A stretch of DNA of 57,418 bases from an uncultured Alphaproteobacteria bacterium (GTDB lineage Bacteria > Pseudomonadota > Alphaproteobacteria > Rhodobacterales > Rhodobacteraceae). A program made the position numbers and the translations under genes. The notes beneath the pieces are model-generated. The model saw nothing but the letters and a program-made list of their open reading frames with translations, did not search any database and was not told where the DNA came from. The DNA is taken from NCBI GenBank assembly GCA_902560505.1, contig CACELY010000004.1, positions 1 to 57,418 of the forward strand, read 5' to 3'. Shown piece after piece: positions 14,391-25,068 of the stretch (position 1 is the first letter of the stretch; every line of letters begins with the position of its first letter).

Positions 14391-14957
14391 TCAACCTCTT
14401 TTCAAAATATTTTTTATACTGTCAAGTTTTGAATTAATACTTGAGTTAAACAAAAATGATCCAACTTTAAGTTCAATTCCAGCAATTATATTGGGATCAT
14501 TTTCTGACTTAAGCCTTACAACACGTTTTGTAATCTTTTCAATAGATTTCTTTAATGCTCCTATTTTTACATCACTTACTTTTTTTGCAGTTCTAATATG
14601 AACTGTAAGTTCATTTTTACTGGCTGAACAGAGTTTTAAGAAATCCTCACTAAAATTTACTAGGTCATAACCCCGCCCTTTTCTTATCATTAGACAAACT
14701 GTGTTGTGAAGGTGCTGAGGGAATTTTATTTTTCTACTTACAGTTTCAAATACCTTTTCCTGATCACTTGAGGAAAAGGTTGGATTTCTTAAAAAAGAAT
14801 TCAATCCGTTATCTGATTTCAATATCTCCAGAAGATCAAGCACGTGTTTTTCTATCTCATTATTAGTTTTATCTTCTTGGCACAAAGAAAATAAGGCAAG
14901 TGCATACCTTGCTGATGGCTTTGAGTTTATCTCGCTAATTTCTTGCAAACATATCAC
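14391..14957 (-). CDS. atpH: F1 ATP synthase delta subunit
   Basis: [40 protein letters not shown]; first gene of atp operon. Confidence 0.95.
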   Translation of the reverse strand: MICLQEISEINSKPSARYALALFSLCQEDKTNNEIEKHVLDLLEILKSDNGLNSFLRNPTFSSSDQEKVFETVSRKIKFPQHLHNTVCLMIRKGRGYDLVNFSEDFLKLCSASKNELTVHIRTAKKVSDVKIGALKKSIEKITKRVVRLKSENDPNIIAGIELKVGSFLFNSSINSKLDSIKNILKRG

Positions 14958-15076
14958 CTTTAATTGGGTTTTATACGCTAGATACTGTAAAACGACCGCA
15001 ATCTCTAAATAACAGACCAGTCCAACTATGACAAGTTGTTGGTTGCTCTTTTTTTATTTTTTTTTTATTTTTCACA

Positions 15077-15823
15077 TTAAGCTCGGGACATTGTAGAGAC
15101 AGGGACCTCAACTGAAGTGAAATATCTTCCTGACTTCGCCGACTTTACATTCTTCACCGCGAAAACATTTTTCTTTGCCTCTACAACAAGAAGACCTCCC
15201 AAGAAGAAACTGTTTAGCTTTTTACCCACTTTTTCCCATAGCAACAAAGACTTAAGCCAATAGCCTTTTTTTGCAGGAAAACCATATAAGCTGGGCGTTA
15301 TACTATCAATTTGAAACTGGTTTTTTTGAAGTAGTGCAGTTAGTTGCGAAATCGAATATGGCTTCCCATACCCGAAGGGAGTACTATCAGACCTTGCCCA
15401 AAAGCCTGTTCTATTTGGTACTATAATGACTAATTTCCCATTTTCTTTTAATACACGGAATACCTCTTGTAGCAAAAGATCTTGATTATCACTAACCTCT
15501 AAACCATGTGATATTAAAATTAAATCTGCTGCGGATGTAGTTATTGGCCAAGACACTTCATCAACCAGAGCCGTTACACTTTTAGACTTTTCAGGCCATG
15601 GGATAACACCTTGCTCACTCGGCATCAACAAAAGAAAATTCTTATTTTTGCTATCTTTTACTTTGTTCTCGAGAAATGGGCACGCGAAACCAAAACCAAT
15701 TGTCAAAGAGCCACTTTTGGTTTCAACTTTTGTTTCTAAAACTCTGTTTATTAATTGTTTTGTCGTTCTTCCAAGTTCGGTGCCTCTATAAAACTCTTTC
15801 AATTGAATAACATCCAATCTCAT
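15077..15823 (-). CDS. Class I SAM-dependent methyltransferase
   Basis: LILISHGLEVSDNQDLLLQEVFRVLKENGKLVIIVPNRTGFWARSDSTPFGYGKPYS; divergent from gloB. Confidence 0.85.
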   Translation of the reverse strand: MRLDVIQLKEFYRGTELGRTTKQLINRVLETKVETKSGSLTIGFGFACPFLENKVKDSKNKNFLLLMPSEQGVIPWPEKSKSVTALVDEVSWPITTSAADLILISHGLEVSDNQDLLLQEVFRVLKENGKLVIIVPNRTGFWARSDSTPFGYGKPYSISQLTALLQKNQFQIDSITPSLYGFPAKKGYWLKSLLLWEKVGKKLNSFFLGGLLVVEAKKNVFAVKNVKSAKSGRYFTSVEVPVSTMSRA

Positions 15824-15902
15824 TGTTAATTTTCCAATATTGCTAAATCTGTTAAATTATTGCTAGTATAAAGCTTTGTTGATAAATAAGGATCCACTAA
15901 AC

Positions 15903-16667
15903 ATGTCTTTGATTGAAATTATTCCCTGCCTCTCAGATAATTATGCCTATCTTATAAGAGATGAGAAAACAAACAAGAATATTTTGGTTGATGCGCCTGA
16001 GCATGGGCCCATAGAAACGTATCTAGATAAAAAAGCCTTGAGCCTTGACGCTATACTTATTACTCATCATCATAATGACCACATAGATGGCATAAATTAC
16101 TTGAAAATTAAATATTCACCAAAAATTATTGGGGCGAAGAGGGATAAACACAGACTTCCACCTCTAGACGTTGAAGTAGAAGAAGGGAAAGAATTAAAAA
16201 TCGGGTCAAAAACATTTGAAATTTATGATGTCGATGGGCACACGATAGGACACATTGCTTACGGTTTAATGGAGGACAAAGCATTGTTTAGTGGTGACTC
16301 ATTGATGGTAATGGGCTGTGGAAGATTATTCGAAGGAACGCCGGAAGACATGTGGAAAAGCCTAAAAAAACTAAAACAACTTCCCAAAGATATTATGATT
16401 TATTCAGGGCATGAGTATACAAAATCAAACATAGACTTTGCTTTATCAGTGGATCCACAAAATGAGAAATTAAAAGCTAGAAGGATCAGAACATTGGATA
16501 GTATTGCAAAAGGCATTCCCACAGTTCCTTCTACATTAGAAGAGGAATTAGAAACCAATCCATTTCTTAGAGAAAGTGAGGCATCAATTCTAGATAATAT
16601 CGAGACAGTAGAATCTGATCCAGTCTCTAGATTTGCAAAAATACGTGCTCTAAAAGACAACTTTTAA
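15903..16667 (+). CDS. gloB: Hydroxyacylglutathione hydrolase (glyoxalase II)
   Basis: MSLIEIIPCLSDNYAYLI; THHHNDHIDG; LFSGDSLMVMGCGRLFEGTPEDM; YSGHEYTKSN. Confidence 0.97.
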   Translation: MSLIEIIPCLSDNYAYLIRDEKTNKNILVDAPEHGPIETYLDKKALSLDAILITHHHNDHIDGINYLKIKYSPKIIGAKRDKHRLPPLDVEVEEGKELKIGSKTFEIYDVDGHTIGHIAYGLMEDKALFSGDSLMVMGCGRLFEGTPEDMWKSLKKLKQLPKDIMIYSGHEYTKSNIDFALSVDPQNEKLKARRIRTLDSIAKGIPTVPSTLEEELETNPFLRESEASILDNIETVESDPVSRFAKIRALKDNF

Positions 16668-16735
16668 CAATTTTTTAGAATTTTTGTTTTAATCGTTATA
16701 TATATAGTCTAAGACTTCAATTAGAAAGGATAAAG

Positions 16736-19048
16736 ATGCCATCATTTTCAAGCTCACTCGAGAAGAGTATTCATAGTGCTTTAAAGCTAGCAAATGAAAG
16801 GAATCATGAACTGGCTACGTTGGAGCATTTATTACTTGCGCTTCTCGACGAAAGGGACGCATCGAATGTTTTAAATGCATGCAACGTAAATATAGACTTA
16901 CTAAGAAACAATATAGAAAACTTTCTCAATAATGAATTAGGGAGCTTAGTTACTGAAGTCGAAGGTAGTGAAGCCGTCCCAACGACAGGCTTTCAACGAG
17001 TAATTCAAAGAGCGGCGATTCATGTACAAAGTTCTGGAAGAAATGAAGTAACTGGAGCTAACGTTTTGGTGGCAATATTTGCAGAGAGGGAAAGTCACGC
17101 TGCATTTTTTCTTCAAGAGCAAGAAATGACAAGGTATGATGCGGTAAATTTTATAGCGCATGGAGTGTCAAAAAACCCAAACTATGAAGAAAAAAAGGAA
17201 CTTGACGAAGGGGATCAAAAGGATAGTTCTGAAAATACCAACAGTAACCCTGAAAAGGAAACTGCTCTTTCTAAATATTGTGTAAACCTTAATGAAAAAT
17301 CTAAAAATGGTGACATTGACCCGCTAATCGGAAGGAATTTAGAGGTTGAGAGATGTATCCAAATTCTATGTAGAAGAAGAAAAAACAACCCCATACTTGT
17401 CGGAGACCCGGGTGTAGGTAAAACGGCTATAGCAGAGGGTTTAGCACGGAAAGTAATTTCTGATCAAACTCCAGACATTTTAAAAGGATCAACTATATAT
17501 TCGCTAGATATGGGAGCTCTCCTTGCTGGCACACGTTACAGAGGTGATTTTGAAGAACGCTTAAAACAAGTTATGAAAGAATTGGAAAAAGACCCTAAGG
17601 CAGTTTTGTTTATAGATGAAATTCACACTGTTATTGGAGCAGGCGCAACCTCAGGCGGCGCTATGGATGCATCAAATCTATTAAAGCCATCACTACAAAG
17701 AGGCACACTCAGATGTATGGGATCGACAACTTATAAAGAATATAGAAACCACTTTGAAAAAGACAGAGCTCTAGCCAGGCGCTTTCAAAAAATCGATGTG
17801 GTTGAACCATCTACGGAGGATAGCATAAAAATATTGAATGGCCTCAAACAATACTTTGAAGAACACCATAAGATAAAGTATTCAAATGAATGCCTCAAAA
17901 CTGCCGTCGAACTTGCAAATAAATATATCCATGACAGGAAACTTCCTGATAAAGCTATTGATGTTATTGATGAAGCTGGCGCAGCTCAAAGCCTATTGCC
18001 AGATAATAAAAAGAAAAAAGTAATAGGAGTTAAGGAAGTTGAAGAAATAATTTCAAAAATTGCGCGAATACCTTCCAAACGTATTTCAAAAAACGATTCA
18101 GAAGTATTAAAAGATTTGGAAAAATCACTTAAAAGAGTTGTTTTCGGACAAGATATCGCAATAGAAATGCTTGCTTCATCGATTAAGCTATCCAGAGCAG
18201 GTTTACGAGAGCCGGAGAAACCGATCGGATGCTATCTGTTTGCTGGGCCTACAGGCGTAGGAAAAACAGAAGTATGTAAGCAATTGGCTGATGTTTTAGG
18301 TATCTCTATGCTTAGGTTCGATATGTCAGAGTACATGGAGAAGCATTCTGTCTCTCGCCTCATAGGAGCTCCCCCGGGTTACGTGGGCTTTGATCAAGGA
18401 GGGTTACTGACTGATGGTGTTGATCAGCAACCATACTGTGTGTTATTACTAGACGAGATTGAAAAAGCTCACCCAGACGTATTTAACATTTTACTTCAAG
18501 TAATGGATCATGGAAAACTTACAGACCATAATGGCAAATCGGTTGACTTTAGAAATGTTATTCTCGTTATGACATCAAATGCAGGCGCGAGTGAGCAGGC
18601 GAAAGAGGCAATCGGATTTAATCGAACGAAAAGAGAGGGGGAAGCAGACGCAGCAATTGTAAAGATGTTCACACCTGAGTTTAGGAACAGGTTGGATTCA
18701 GTAATAACCTTTAATTCTCTTTCTATCGATATAATTATGCAAGTTGTGGAAAAGTTTATTTTGCAACTCGAAGGCCAACTTATAGATAGAAATGTTACCA
18801 TCGAGTTCTCTGATGATACATTGAAATGGTTGGCTGACGAAGGCTACGATGAAAAAATGGGAGCAAGGCCTATATCTAGAAAGATTCAGGAGCATATTAA
18901 AAAACCACTATCCGAAGCATTGCTTTTTGGAGAGCTGAAGAAAGGCGGTATAGTGAAGTTATCTATTAATAAAAACAAGATTGATTTGGCTTTTAAACCT
19001 TTAAGCGAAAAACAATCGAAAAAAATCAAAGCTAATATTCTCTCATAA
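16736..19048 (+). CDS. clpA: ATP-dependent Clp protease ATP-binding subunit ClpA
   Basis: Clp N-domain repeats; GDPGVGKTAIAEGLA; FAGPTGVGKTEVCKQLA. Confidence 0.97.
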   Translation: MPSFSSSLEKSIHSALKLANERNHELATLEHLLLALLDERDASNVLNACNVNIDLLRNNIENFLNNELGSLVTEVEGSEAVPTTGFQRVIQRAAIHVQSSGRNEVTGANVLVAIFAERESHAAFFLQEQEMTRYDAVNFIAHGVSKNPNYEEKKELDEGDQKDSSENTNSNPEKETALSKYCVNLNEKSKNGDIDPLIGRNLEVERCIQILCRRRKNNPILVGDPGVGKTAIAEGLARKVISDQTPDILKGSTIYSLDMGALLAGTRYRGDFEERLKQVMKELEKDPKAVLFIDEIHTVIGAGATSGGAMDASNLLKPSLQRGTLRCMGSTTYKEYRNHFEKDRALARRFQKIDVVEPSTEDSIKILNGLKQYFEEHHKIKYSNECLKTAVELANKYIHDRKLPDKAIDVIDEAGAAQSLLPDNKKKKVIGVKEVEEIISKIARIPSKRISKNDSEVLKDLEKSLKRVVFGQDIAIEMLASSIKLSRAGLREPEKPIGCYLFAGPTGVGKTEVCKQLADVLGISMLRFDMSEYMEKHSVSRLIGAPPGYVGFDQGGLLTDGVDQQPYCVLLLDEIEKAHPDVFNILLQVMDHGKLTDHNGKSVDFRNVILVMTSNAGASEQAKEAIGFNRTKREGEADAAIVKMFTPEFRNRLDSVITFNSLSIDIIMQVVEKFILQLEGQLIDRNVTIEFSDDTLKWLADEGYDEKMGARPISRKIQEHIKKPLSEALLFGELKKGGIVKLSINKNKIDLAFKPLSEKQSKKIKANILS

Positions 19049-20731
19049 TTATCGCTCCGTTAACTTGAATTCTATCCGTCTATTTTTAGCGAGATCCTCT
19101 TTTAAGTCGGAAGCTGAAATTGGCTGATGCTCCCCAAACCCCGCCGCGGACATTCTTTTGGGATCTATTTCGTGGTTGGCGATCATATACTTAACTACAG
19201 ACAGCGACCTAGCCTGGCTCAATTCCCAATTATCCTTAAAAATGCTGTTCTGACTAACCGGTGTTTTATCAGTATGGCCGTCTACTCTAAGAACCCAGTT
19301 TATATCTTCGGGAATCTTTTGCGAGATATCTTTAAGTACATTTGATATAGTGTCCAACTGAAGTTTACCTTCTAACCCGATATCAGCAGAACCTCTATCA
19401 AATAAAACTTCGGAAGAAAAAACAAATCTATCACCAACGACATCGATACCCTCAATGTCTCCAAGGATCTTTTTTAGTCTCCCAAAAAAGACAGATCTAT
19501 ATTCTCGAAGGTTCTTCGTTTCATTTTCTAATCTTCTTCGCTCCTTTTCTTCTAGCTCAGCTCTTATTTTTTGTTCAGATGCAACCTTTGCTAGGGCAGC
19601 ATTTAATTTTGCTCCTAATGATTTAATTTCTACATTATTAGAAAAGTCCTTTTCGATAGTTGCATCTAATATCCCTGTTAATTCCTTAAGTCTCTCTTTA
19701 AGGGTATTTGTTTGCATTGTTAGATTAGCTACCTCTTGCATTGAAGCTTTGGCCTCTTCCTCCTGAACGCTCAATCTCAGCCTTGCTTCCCTCAGAGCTA
19801 AATCCTTCTCCTTGAGGATTGTATCATTTCCGGACAATTTTTTCTCAAATTTATCAGCACGTTCTTTTAAGATGCGTTGCGCTTCTCTTGAAGCGGCTAA
19901 TAGTTTTAGTGTTTCCAGCGCTTTTTTTCTTTCTTCCTCAATAGTAAGGGTTATTAGGGCTAACTCTTCCTTCTTCTCCATTAGGCTTTCTTGTAAATTT
20001 CTTATCGCATACTGTTCCAGTACTCGCTGTTTCTCTGCATCAGTCAAATCCCTATTAATCGATTCCATTTTATCTTTGACCCTACTGAGCTCAATCTCCT
20101 TCTCCTCCGTTAAATTTTCCAGTGACTTATTTTCAAATTTTAATTTTTTTACTAATTGCTCTAATGCTTCGTTAGATGCTGCCATCATTTTTTCTTTAGA
20201 AGTTTTTTGACTGATGGTATCTCTCGCAGCAGCTAAAGCCATCTCCGCAGCTTCTCTGTTTGAAATCTCTCTAGATGTTTTTTCCATCTCAAGTTTTAGC
20301 TTTTCATTTAGCTCTAGACGCTTAGCTATTAAAGACGCGACTTGCGATTTAAAGTCTGTTATCTTCACTTCTGCAATTGTCATATCATTTCGTAATTTTG
20401 TAAGTAGATTTATTTTTTCTTGCAACTGAGCCTCTTGCCTAGTCAGTTTGGCCTTTTGCTCGCTTGATAAAATTTGCAAATTTGACTTCTCAGTTTTTAA
20501 AATTCCCAATTGGTTTCTCAAATCCTCGAGGTTATTCCCTAATTGTGAAAGCTCCGTTTGCTGCTCATCGAGCTCAATTTTTTGAGAGGAGATTGTATCT
20601 CGTAAAACTGATTGAACTATCATAAATATTGATAGAATAAACATCAAGATTAACAATATGGCCGTCATCGCATCCACAAATCCAGGCCATATATTAGTAG
20701 TAAATCGCTCTCCACTCCTCCTGGTAAGCAT
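19049..20731 (-). CDS. OmpA/MotB-like peptidoglycan-binding protein with N-terminal TM helix and long coiled coil
   Basis: NIWPGFVDAMTAILLILMFILSIFMIV; ~350 aa heptad/charged region; C-terminal LRVDGHTDKTPV...LSQARSLSVVKYMI...GFGEHQPI. Confidence 0.9.
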   Translation of the reverse strand: MLTRRSGERFTTNIWPGFVDAMTAILLILMFILSIFMIVQSVLRDTISSQKIELDEQQTELSQLGNNLEDLRNQLGILKTEKSNLQILSSEQKAKLTRQEAQLQEKINLLTKLRNDMTIAEVKITDFKSQVASLIAKRLELNEKLKLEMEKTSREISNREAAEMALAAARDTISQKTSKEKMMAASNEALEQLVKKLKFENKSLENLTEEKEIELSRVKDKMESINRDLTDAEKQRVLEQYAIRNLQESLMEKKEELALITLTIEEERKKALETLKLLAASREAQRILKERADKFEKKLSGNDTILKEKDLALREARLRLSVQEEEAKASMQEVANLTMQTNTLKERLKELTGILDATIEKDFSNNVEIKSLGAKLNAALAKVASEQKIRAELEEKERRRLENETKNLREYRSVFFGRLKKILGDIEGIDVVGDRFVFSSEVLFDRGSADIGLEGKLQLDTISNVLKDISQKIPEDINWVLRVDGHTDKTPVSQNSIFKDNWELSQARSLSVVKYMIANHEIDPKRMSAAGFGEHQPISASDLKEDLAKNRRIEFKLTER

Positions 20732-20733
20732 AG

Positions 20734-21960
20734 TTAACCCTTGCCGCTATTCCTTGCCAAATCAATTATTGCTTTACTGAGTTGAGCTAGATCTGATCTT
20801 AGTTCTGAAAGAGCATCATGACGCGCATTAGCCAATTCATCGACCAATCTTGACAGTTGCACTTCAATATTCCTAAGACGGGTCAAGTTCTCTAAATCTC
20901 GGGTACTTCTCTCCCCAAACTGTCCTTTTATCAATGTATTCAGGTCTTGTTGAGAAGAAACCAACTTTTCAATAGAGGTTTTATCAAATCCATCAGTACT
21001 AGTTACTGTTTTTGAGCTGATAACCTTTGAACCTGCAAGCTCTTCTATAGCCTGTGATAAGCTATCTATTTGCTCATTTGTTTTAGCGCTATTGTCGATC
21101 GATCTTTCGAACATTTGTCCAAGCTCGGATATTTGTGCCCCCACTGCTGATATTATTGGACTTAGTTTGCCATCATTGGTTGTCTCATCGACATTTTCAG
21201 TATCTCCCAAAATACCTATGCTAGTGAAAGATGAAAGCCATTCTTCTAATTGCATATAGAATCTGTTTTGGCCATGGTTTGCAAATAGCTCTAAAAGACC
21301 AACTACTAAACTACCAGCCAAACCCAGAAGAGATGAGGCAAATGCAGTACCCATACCACCAAGTTGACCTTCTAAACCCGCCATTAAATTATCAAAAACC
21401 TCTATTCCCGTTTGCCCTTCTTTTGGCACTAAACTTTTTATAGTGTTGACAACCTCTGGAACGGTTATCGCTAGACCATAGAAGGTCCCTAAGAGACCTA
21501 AAAAAATAAGTAGGTTAATAACATATCGTGTTAGATCTCTTGCCTCATTCAATCTAGTTGCCACCGAGTCTAGTATCGAGTTTAAAGAACTTGAAGTTAG
21601 GATGGTTTTTGATTTTTTCCCTTTTAATAAAGATGCCAGCGGTATCAACAATCTGGGGGGATCTGAGAACTCATGACCTGGCGTATCCAGAGCAAAGTTT
21701 TCAACCCAGTTTACAGCTGCAATTATTACAAATATTTGCCAAAAACAACAAAGAATCCCAAAAAAGAAAACTGTTAAAATGACCCCATTTAAATATGGTG
21801 AAGACAAGAAAATAGGTGCAACGGAGGGGAACATAAAATAACTGCCCACCATTACAAGCAATAATGAAATAAGCATTAATATAACTTGTTGTATAGGCTG
21901 GCTGAACCCTTGGGTTTCAGCTTTTACTAATTTGAGTGAGTATTTTTTCTTCTTTGCCAA
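20734..21960 (-). CDS. MotA/TolQ/ExbB-family membrane protein
   Basis: LLIFLGLLGTFYGLAITVPEV; GLEGQLGGMGTAFASSLLGLAGSLVVGLLEL; paired with OmpA/MotB-like gene. Confidence 0.88.
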   Translation of the reverse strand: MAKKKKYSLKLVKAETQGFSQPIQQVILMLISLLLVMVGSYFMFPSVAPIFLSSPYLNGVILTVFFFGILCCFWQIFVIIAAVNWVENFALDTPGHEFSDPPRLLIPLASLLKGKKSKTILTSSSLNSILDSVATRLNEARDLTRYVINLLIFLGLLGTFYGLAITVPEVVNTIKSLVPKEGQTGIEVFDNLMAGLEGQLGGMGTAFASSLLGLAGSLVVGLLELFANHGQNRFYMQLEEWLSSFTSIGILGDTENVDETTNDGKLSPIISAVGAQISELGQMFERSIDNSAKTNEQIDSLSQAIEELAGSKVISSKTVTSTDGFDKTSIEKLVSSQQDLNTLIKGQFGERSTRDLENLTRLRNIEVQLSRLVDELANARHDALSELRSDLAQLSKAIIDLARNSGKG

Positions 21961-22063
21961 TATCTATCCAAAAATTTATTAAAGTCATATTAATTGTTCT
22001 TAGCCACTTGAAAAAGTATTACCATTGATAAATCCAAAACAAAGTCACATATACCAAATTTTC

Positions 22064-23047
22064 ATGAAAAAAAAAATATATACCTTTTCCCTAATTTTAT
22101 TTGCTTTTCTATTTGCATTGTACTTTGTATGGGCACTAGCTGCAAATATTCAAAAAGAAGCACTTAAACAGCATTTAAGTAAAGAGTGGGCAGTAACTTT
22201 AAGCGATGAAAAAATTACACCTTTTGGCTTTCCTTTTAAATTTGGAATAAAAGTATCGAATTTTCAATCACAGTTAAATAATGCTCCTATAAAATTGGAA
22301 TTTGTAAAATTAGAAATCATAAGATTAATTTATAATTTTTCTGATTTTATTCTATTTTTAGAGAAACCCATGGTCACCAGTATGGACTATCCAAAATTTA
22401 AAAGCTCATCAAATAAAATGAAAGCCAGCATATCTGACAGACCTTTTTCTGGTAAATTTAAGTTAATCACTGAAAAAGAAAATTGGCAACTATCCGATGA
22501 TAGAAACACCAAAATACTTGAAGCTAAGGAAGTGATTTTTGCGCTAAAGGATGCGGATCAAATGAATTTAGATTTTTATTTCCAGGCGGATAATTTAGGA
22601 GTTAGCATTTTGGATAAAATTTACGAAAAAGATCCTGAAAAGCCAAATAAGTTAATCCTTAAAGGTTCAATATTAAATAGTGTTACAAGAAGCCGAGAAG
22701 CACCTTATAAGTCAATAAAATTCGAAAACCTAATGTTAGGCAAACTAGATATGAATATTGGATTTTTTAAGCTAAGTTGCAATGAAATGGTTGCCGTAAA
22801 CTTGTTTAAACTGACTACTATGGAAGATGTTGCTTGTCTTTTAAAATTTAGCCCAAAGGACATCTCAAAAATAAAAACAGATAATGAGTTAATTCAAAGC
22901 ATTATAGATATTGTCAACTTGTTATTGATCATCAACAATCCAACAAGCACTGCTGAACTACAAGCGATTCCGATTAAGCTTAGCTTAGATAAAGGGTTAT
23001 TTTATATAAACGCTATTCCTATTTACCAGTTTCCAACACAATACTAG
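22064..23047 (+). CDS. DUF2125 domain-containing protein
   Basis: N-terminal TM helix then EWAVTLSDEKITPFGFPFKFGIKVSNFQ; start probably MKKKIYTF. Confidence 0.75.
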   Translation: MKKKIYTFSLILFAFLFALYFVWALAANIQKEALKQHLSKEWAVTLSDEKITPFGFPFKFGIKVSNFQSQLNNAPIKLEFVKLEIIRLIYNFSDFILFLEKPMVTSMDYPKFKSSSNKMKASISDRPFSGKFKLITEKENWQLSDDRNTKILEAKEVIFALKDADQMNLDFYFQADNLGVSILDKIYEKDPEKPNKLILKGSILNSVTRSREAPYKSIKFENLMLGKLDMNIGFFKLSCNEMVAVNLFKLTTMEDVACLLKFSPKDISKIKTDNELIQSIIDIVNLLLIINNPTSTAELQAIPIKLSLDKGLFYINAIPIYQFPTQY

Positions 23048-23949
23048 TCTCTCCCAAAGTTTGGAGTACCTGTATCTTGACCGGCAGCTACTATACCTTT
23101 CCTTATGCTTCTAGTTCTTTCAAAATATTTTAACAAATATTCACCGTCTTTTTTTCGTATGGCGCGCTGCAATGAAAATAGTTCCTCCGTAAATCGACCT
23201 AATACTTCCAAATGCGCATCTTGATTATTTAAAAAAATATCTCGCCACATAACCGGATCAGACGCCGCTATTCTTGTGAAATCTCTGAAACCCGCTGCTG
23301 AGTAATTGATTATTTCCGACTTTGTAACTGTTTCTAGGTCATCAACAACCCCTACCATAGTATATGCAATTAGATGAGGTGCATGAGATGTGACAGCGAG
23401 AACTAGATCATGATGCTCAGGTGTCATTATTTTAGTTTGCATACCTAAAAACTTCCAAAAGGTCTCAAGACTATTCAATGCTTTCTTGCTAGTTTTTTTT
23501 GTGGGTGTCAGTATGCACCAGCGGCCTTCAAACAGTCCGGCGTAACCTGCGTCAGGCCCTGATCTTTCAGTTCCAGCAATTGGGTGAGAGGGAACATACT
23601 TGCCTCCAACGCTCTCTATGTTAGTCTCTATTTCTTCTATAACTGACAGTTTTACTGAGCCAACGTCTGTAATTGTTGTTCCAGGCTCAATAATTTTTTT
23701 TAATCTCTGTGTTACAGCTTGCATTTGGCCAACGGGTACACAGAGTATTATAAGCTGGGTCCCGCTCACGGCTTTATCTAAATTACTTTCAACTTTGCAT
23801 AAACCGATCTTTTTCGCTCTATTTCTTACTTCTTTATCCTTATCGTATCCTAGCAATTTAATTGTGGGATCTTTTTGTCTTAAAGTTAGACATATCGAAG
23901 ACGCAATTAAACCTAACCCAATAACGGATATTTTTCTAAACTCTTTCAT
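23044..23949 (-). CDS. tyrC: Prephenate/arogenate dehydrogenase family
   Basis: ISVIGLGLIASSICLTLR Rossmann motif; VGSVKLSVIEEIE; VPSHPIAGTERSGPDAGYAGLFEGRWCILTP; adjacent to hisC. Confidence 0.93.
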   Translation of the reverse strand: MKEFRKISVIGLGLIASSICLTLRQKDPTIKLLGYDKDKEVRNRAKKIGLCKVESNLDKAVSGTQLIILCVPVGQMQAVTQRLKKIIEPGTTITDVGSVKLSVIEEIETNIESVGGKYVPSHPIAGTERSGPDAGYAGLFEGRWCILTPTKKTSKKALNSLETFWKFLGMQTKIMTPEHHDLVLAVTSHAPHLIAYTMVGVVDDLETVTKSEIINYSAAGFRDFTRIAASDPVMWRDIFLNNQDAHLEVLGRFTEELFSLQRAIRKKDGEYLLKYFERTRSIRKGIVAAGQDTGTPNFGRD

Positions 23950-25039
23950 TTTTTTCAAAATACTCCGCTAAGGTTGAATATAGCTTTTCGCATATTTCTT
24001 TGCTACCAATTGAAAGTCTGAGGCATTTTGGAAGTCCATAAGAGCCTACCTTTCTAAGAATAAACCCTTTTCCCTTTAAGAATAAATCAATTGTATTGGC
24101 TTGCTCTTCGCTCAGAAATCTTAGGAGCAAAAAGTTTGCAAACGATTGATCTATTTTCAATCCAAGACCAAGCAATTTATTTCGGAGTGCTTCTCTATTT
24201 ACTCTGTTGAGCTCTCTTTGCTCGTTAACGAATTTTACATCTGTAATACTTAGTTCGGCCATTTTCAAACCCAAAGACGATACGTTAAAAGGTGATCGAA
24301 CAGAATTCAAAACATCTGTTATATCTCTTGCACCATAGCCCCACCCGACGCGCAATCCACCAAGCCCAAATATTTTAGAAAAGGTTCTAGTCACAAATAA
24401 ATTTCCATATTTATTTACTAATGAAATTCCTCCATCACAAGAATCCACATATTCTGAGTAAGCGCCATCCAAGACTAGTAAAATGTTGTCAGGTATTTTA
24501 TTTAGGAGCTCCTCTACTTCAGTTTCTGAAATCATAGTTCCTGTTGGATTATTTGGGTTCGCTAAAAAAATCATCTTTGTTTTGGCTGTAATAGCTGCAC
24601 AAATATTCTCTACAGATGCAGTGCGATTTCTTTCTTTAACCTCTACAGGCTTCGCTCCAGCTGCTAAAGCAGACAACTTATACATTAGAAAGCCATGCTC
24701 CGTATAAATAACCTCATCATTTTTTTCACAGAAACAGCGACATAATAATTGGATGATCTCATCAGATCCAGCTCCACAAATTATTCTATTAGGATCTACA
24801 TCATGTATCTCGCCGATTTTACGTCGTAGAGCAAAATGATTACTATCTGGATACTCAAAAATGTTTTTAGAGTAATATGCAAACTGATTGAGCACCTCAT
24901 TACATGGGCCATTCATGTTCTCGTTCGCACTCAACTTTACTACATTCTCTTTGCCTCTAATAACACTTTCTCCGCTTTCATACAAAGGCATATTGTAAAA
25001 ATGAGATAGGGGCCTTATGTTAATATCAGAATTTTTCAT
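23936..25039 (-). CDS. hisC: Histidinol-phosphate aminotransferase
   Basis: VKLSANENMNGP; ANPNNPTGTMI; TFSKIFGLGGLRVGWGYG PLP lysine region. Confidence 0.95.
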   Translation of the reverse strand: MKNSDINIRPLSHFYNMPLYESGESVIRGKENVVKLSANENMNGPCNEVLNQFAYYSKNIFEYPDSNHFALRRKIGEIHDVDPNRIICGAGSDEIIQLLCRCFCEKNDEVIYTEHGFLMYKLSALAAGAKPVEVKERNRTASVENICAAITAKTKMIFLANPNNPTGTMISETEVEELLNKIPDNILLVLDGAYSEYVDSCDGGISLVNKYGNLFVTRTFSKIFGLGGLRVGWGYGARDITDVLNSVRSPFNVSSLGLKMAELSITDVKFVNEQRELNRVNREALRNKLLGLGLKIDQSFANFLLLRFLSEEQANTIDLFLKGKGFILRKVGSYGLPKCLRLSIGSKEICEKLYSTLAEYFEKNERV

Positions 25040-25068
25040 TAGTCTTTTTTAATAAATACTCTTCTGAA

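Noticed and set aside
15050-15076. Long T-rich run (ttttttattttttttttattttt) as a plus-strand terminator
   Set aside because: No convincing GC stem precedes it and no plus-strand gene ends nearby; probably just an AT-rich spacer after the methyltransferase stop.
19455-20429. Ser/Phe-rich plus-strand ORFs (19455-19766, 19812-20210, 20214-20429)
   Set aside because: Composition is the antisense of the Lys/Glu-rich coiled coil; shadow ORFs.
19049-21960. Possible Zorya-type defence system (ZorA/ZorB resemble MotA/MotB)
   Set aside because: No ZorC/D/E-like helicase or nuclease genes nearby; neighbours are clpA, DUF2125 and tyrC, which fits a core envelope function.
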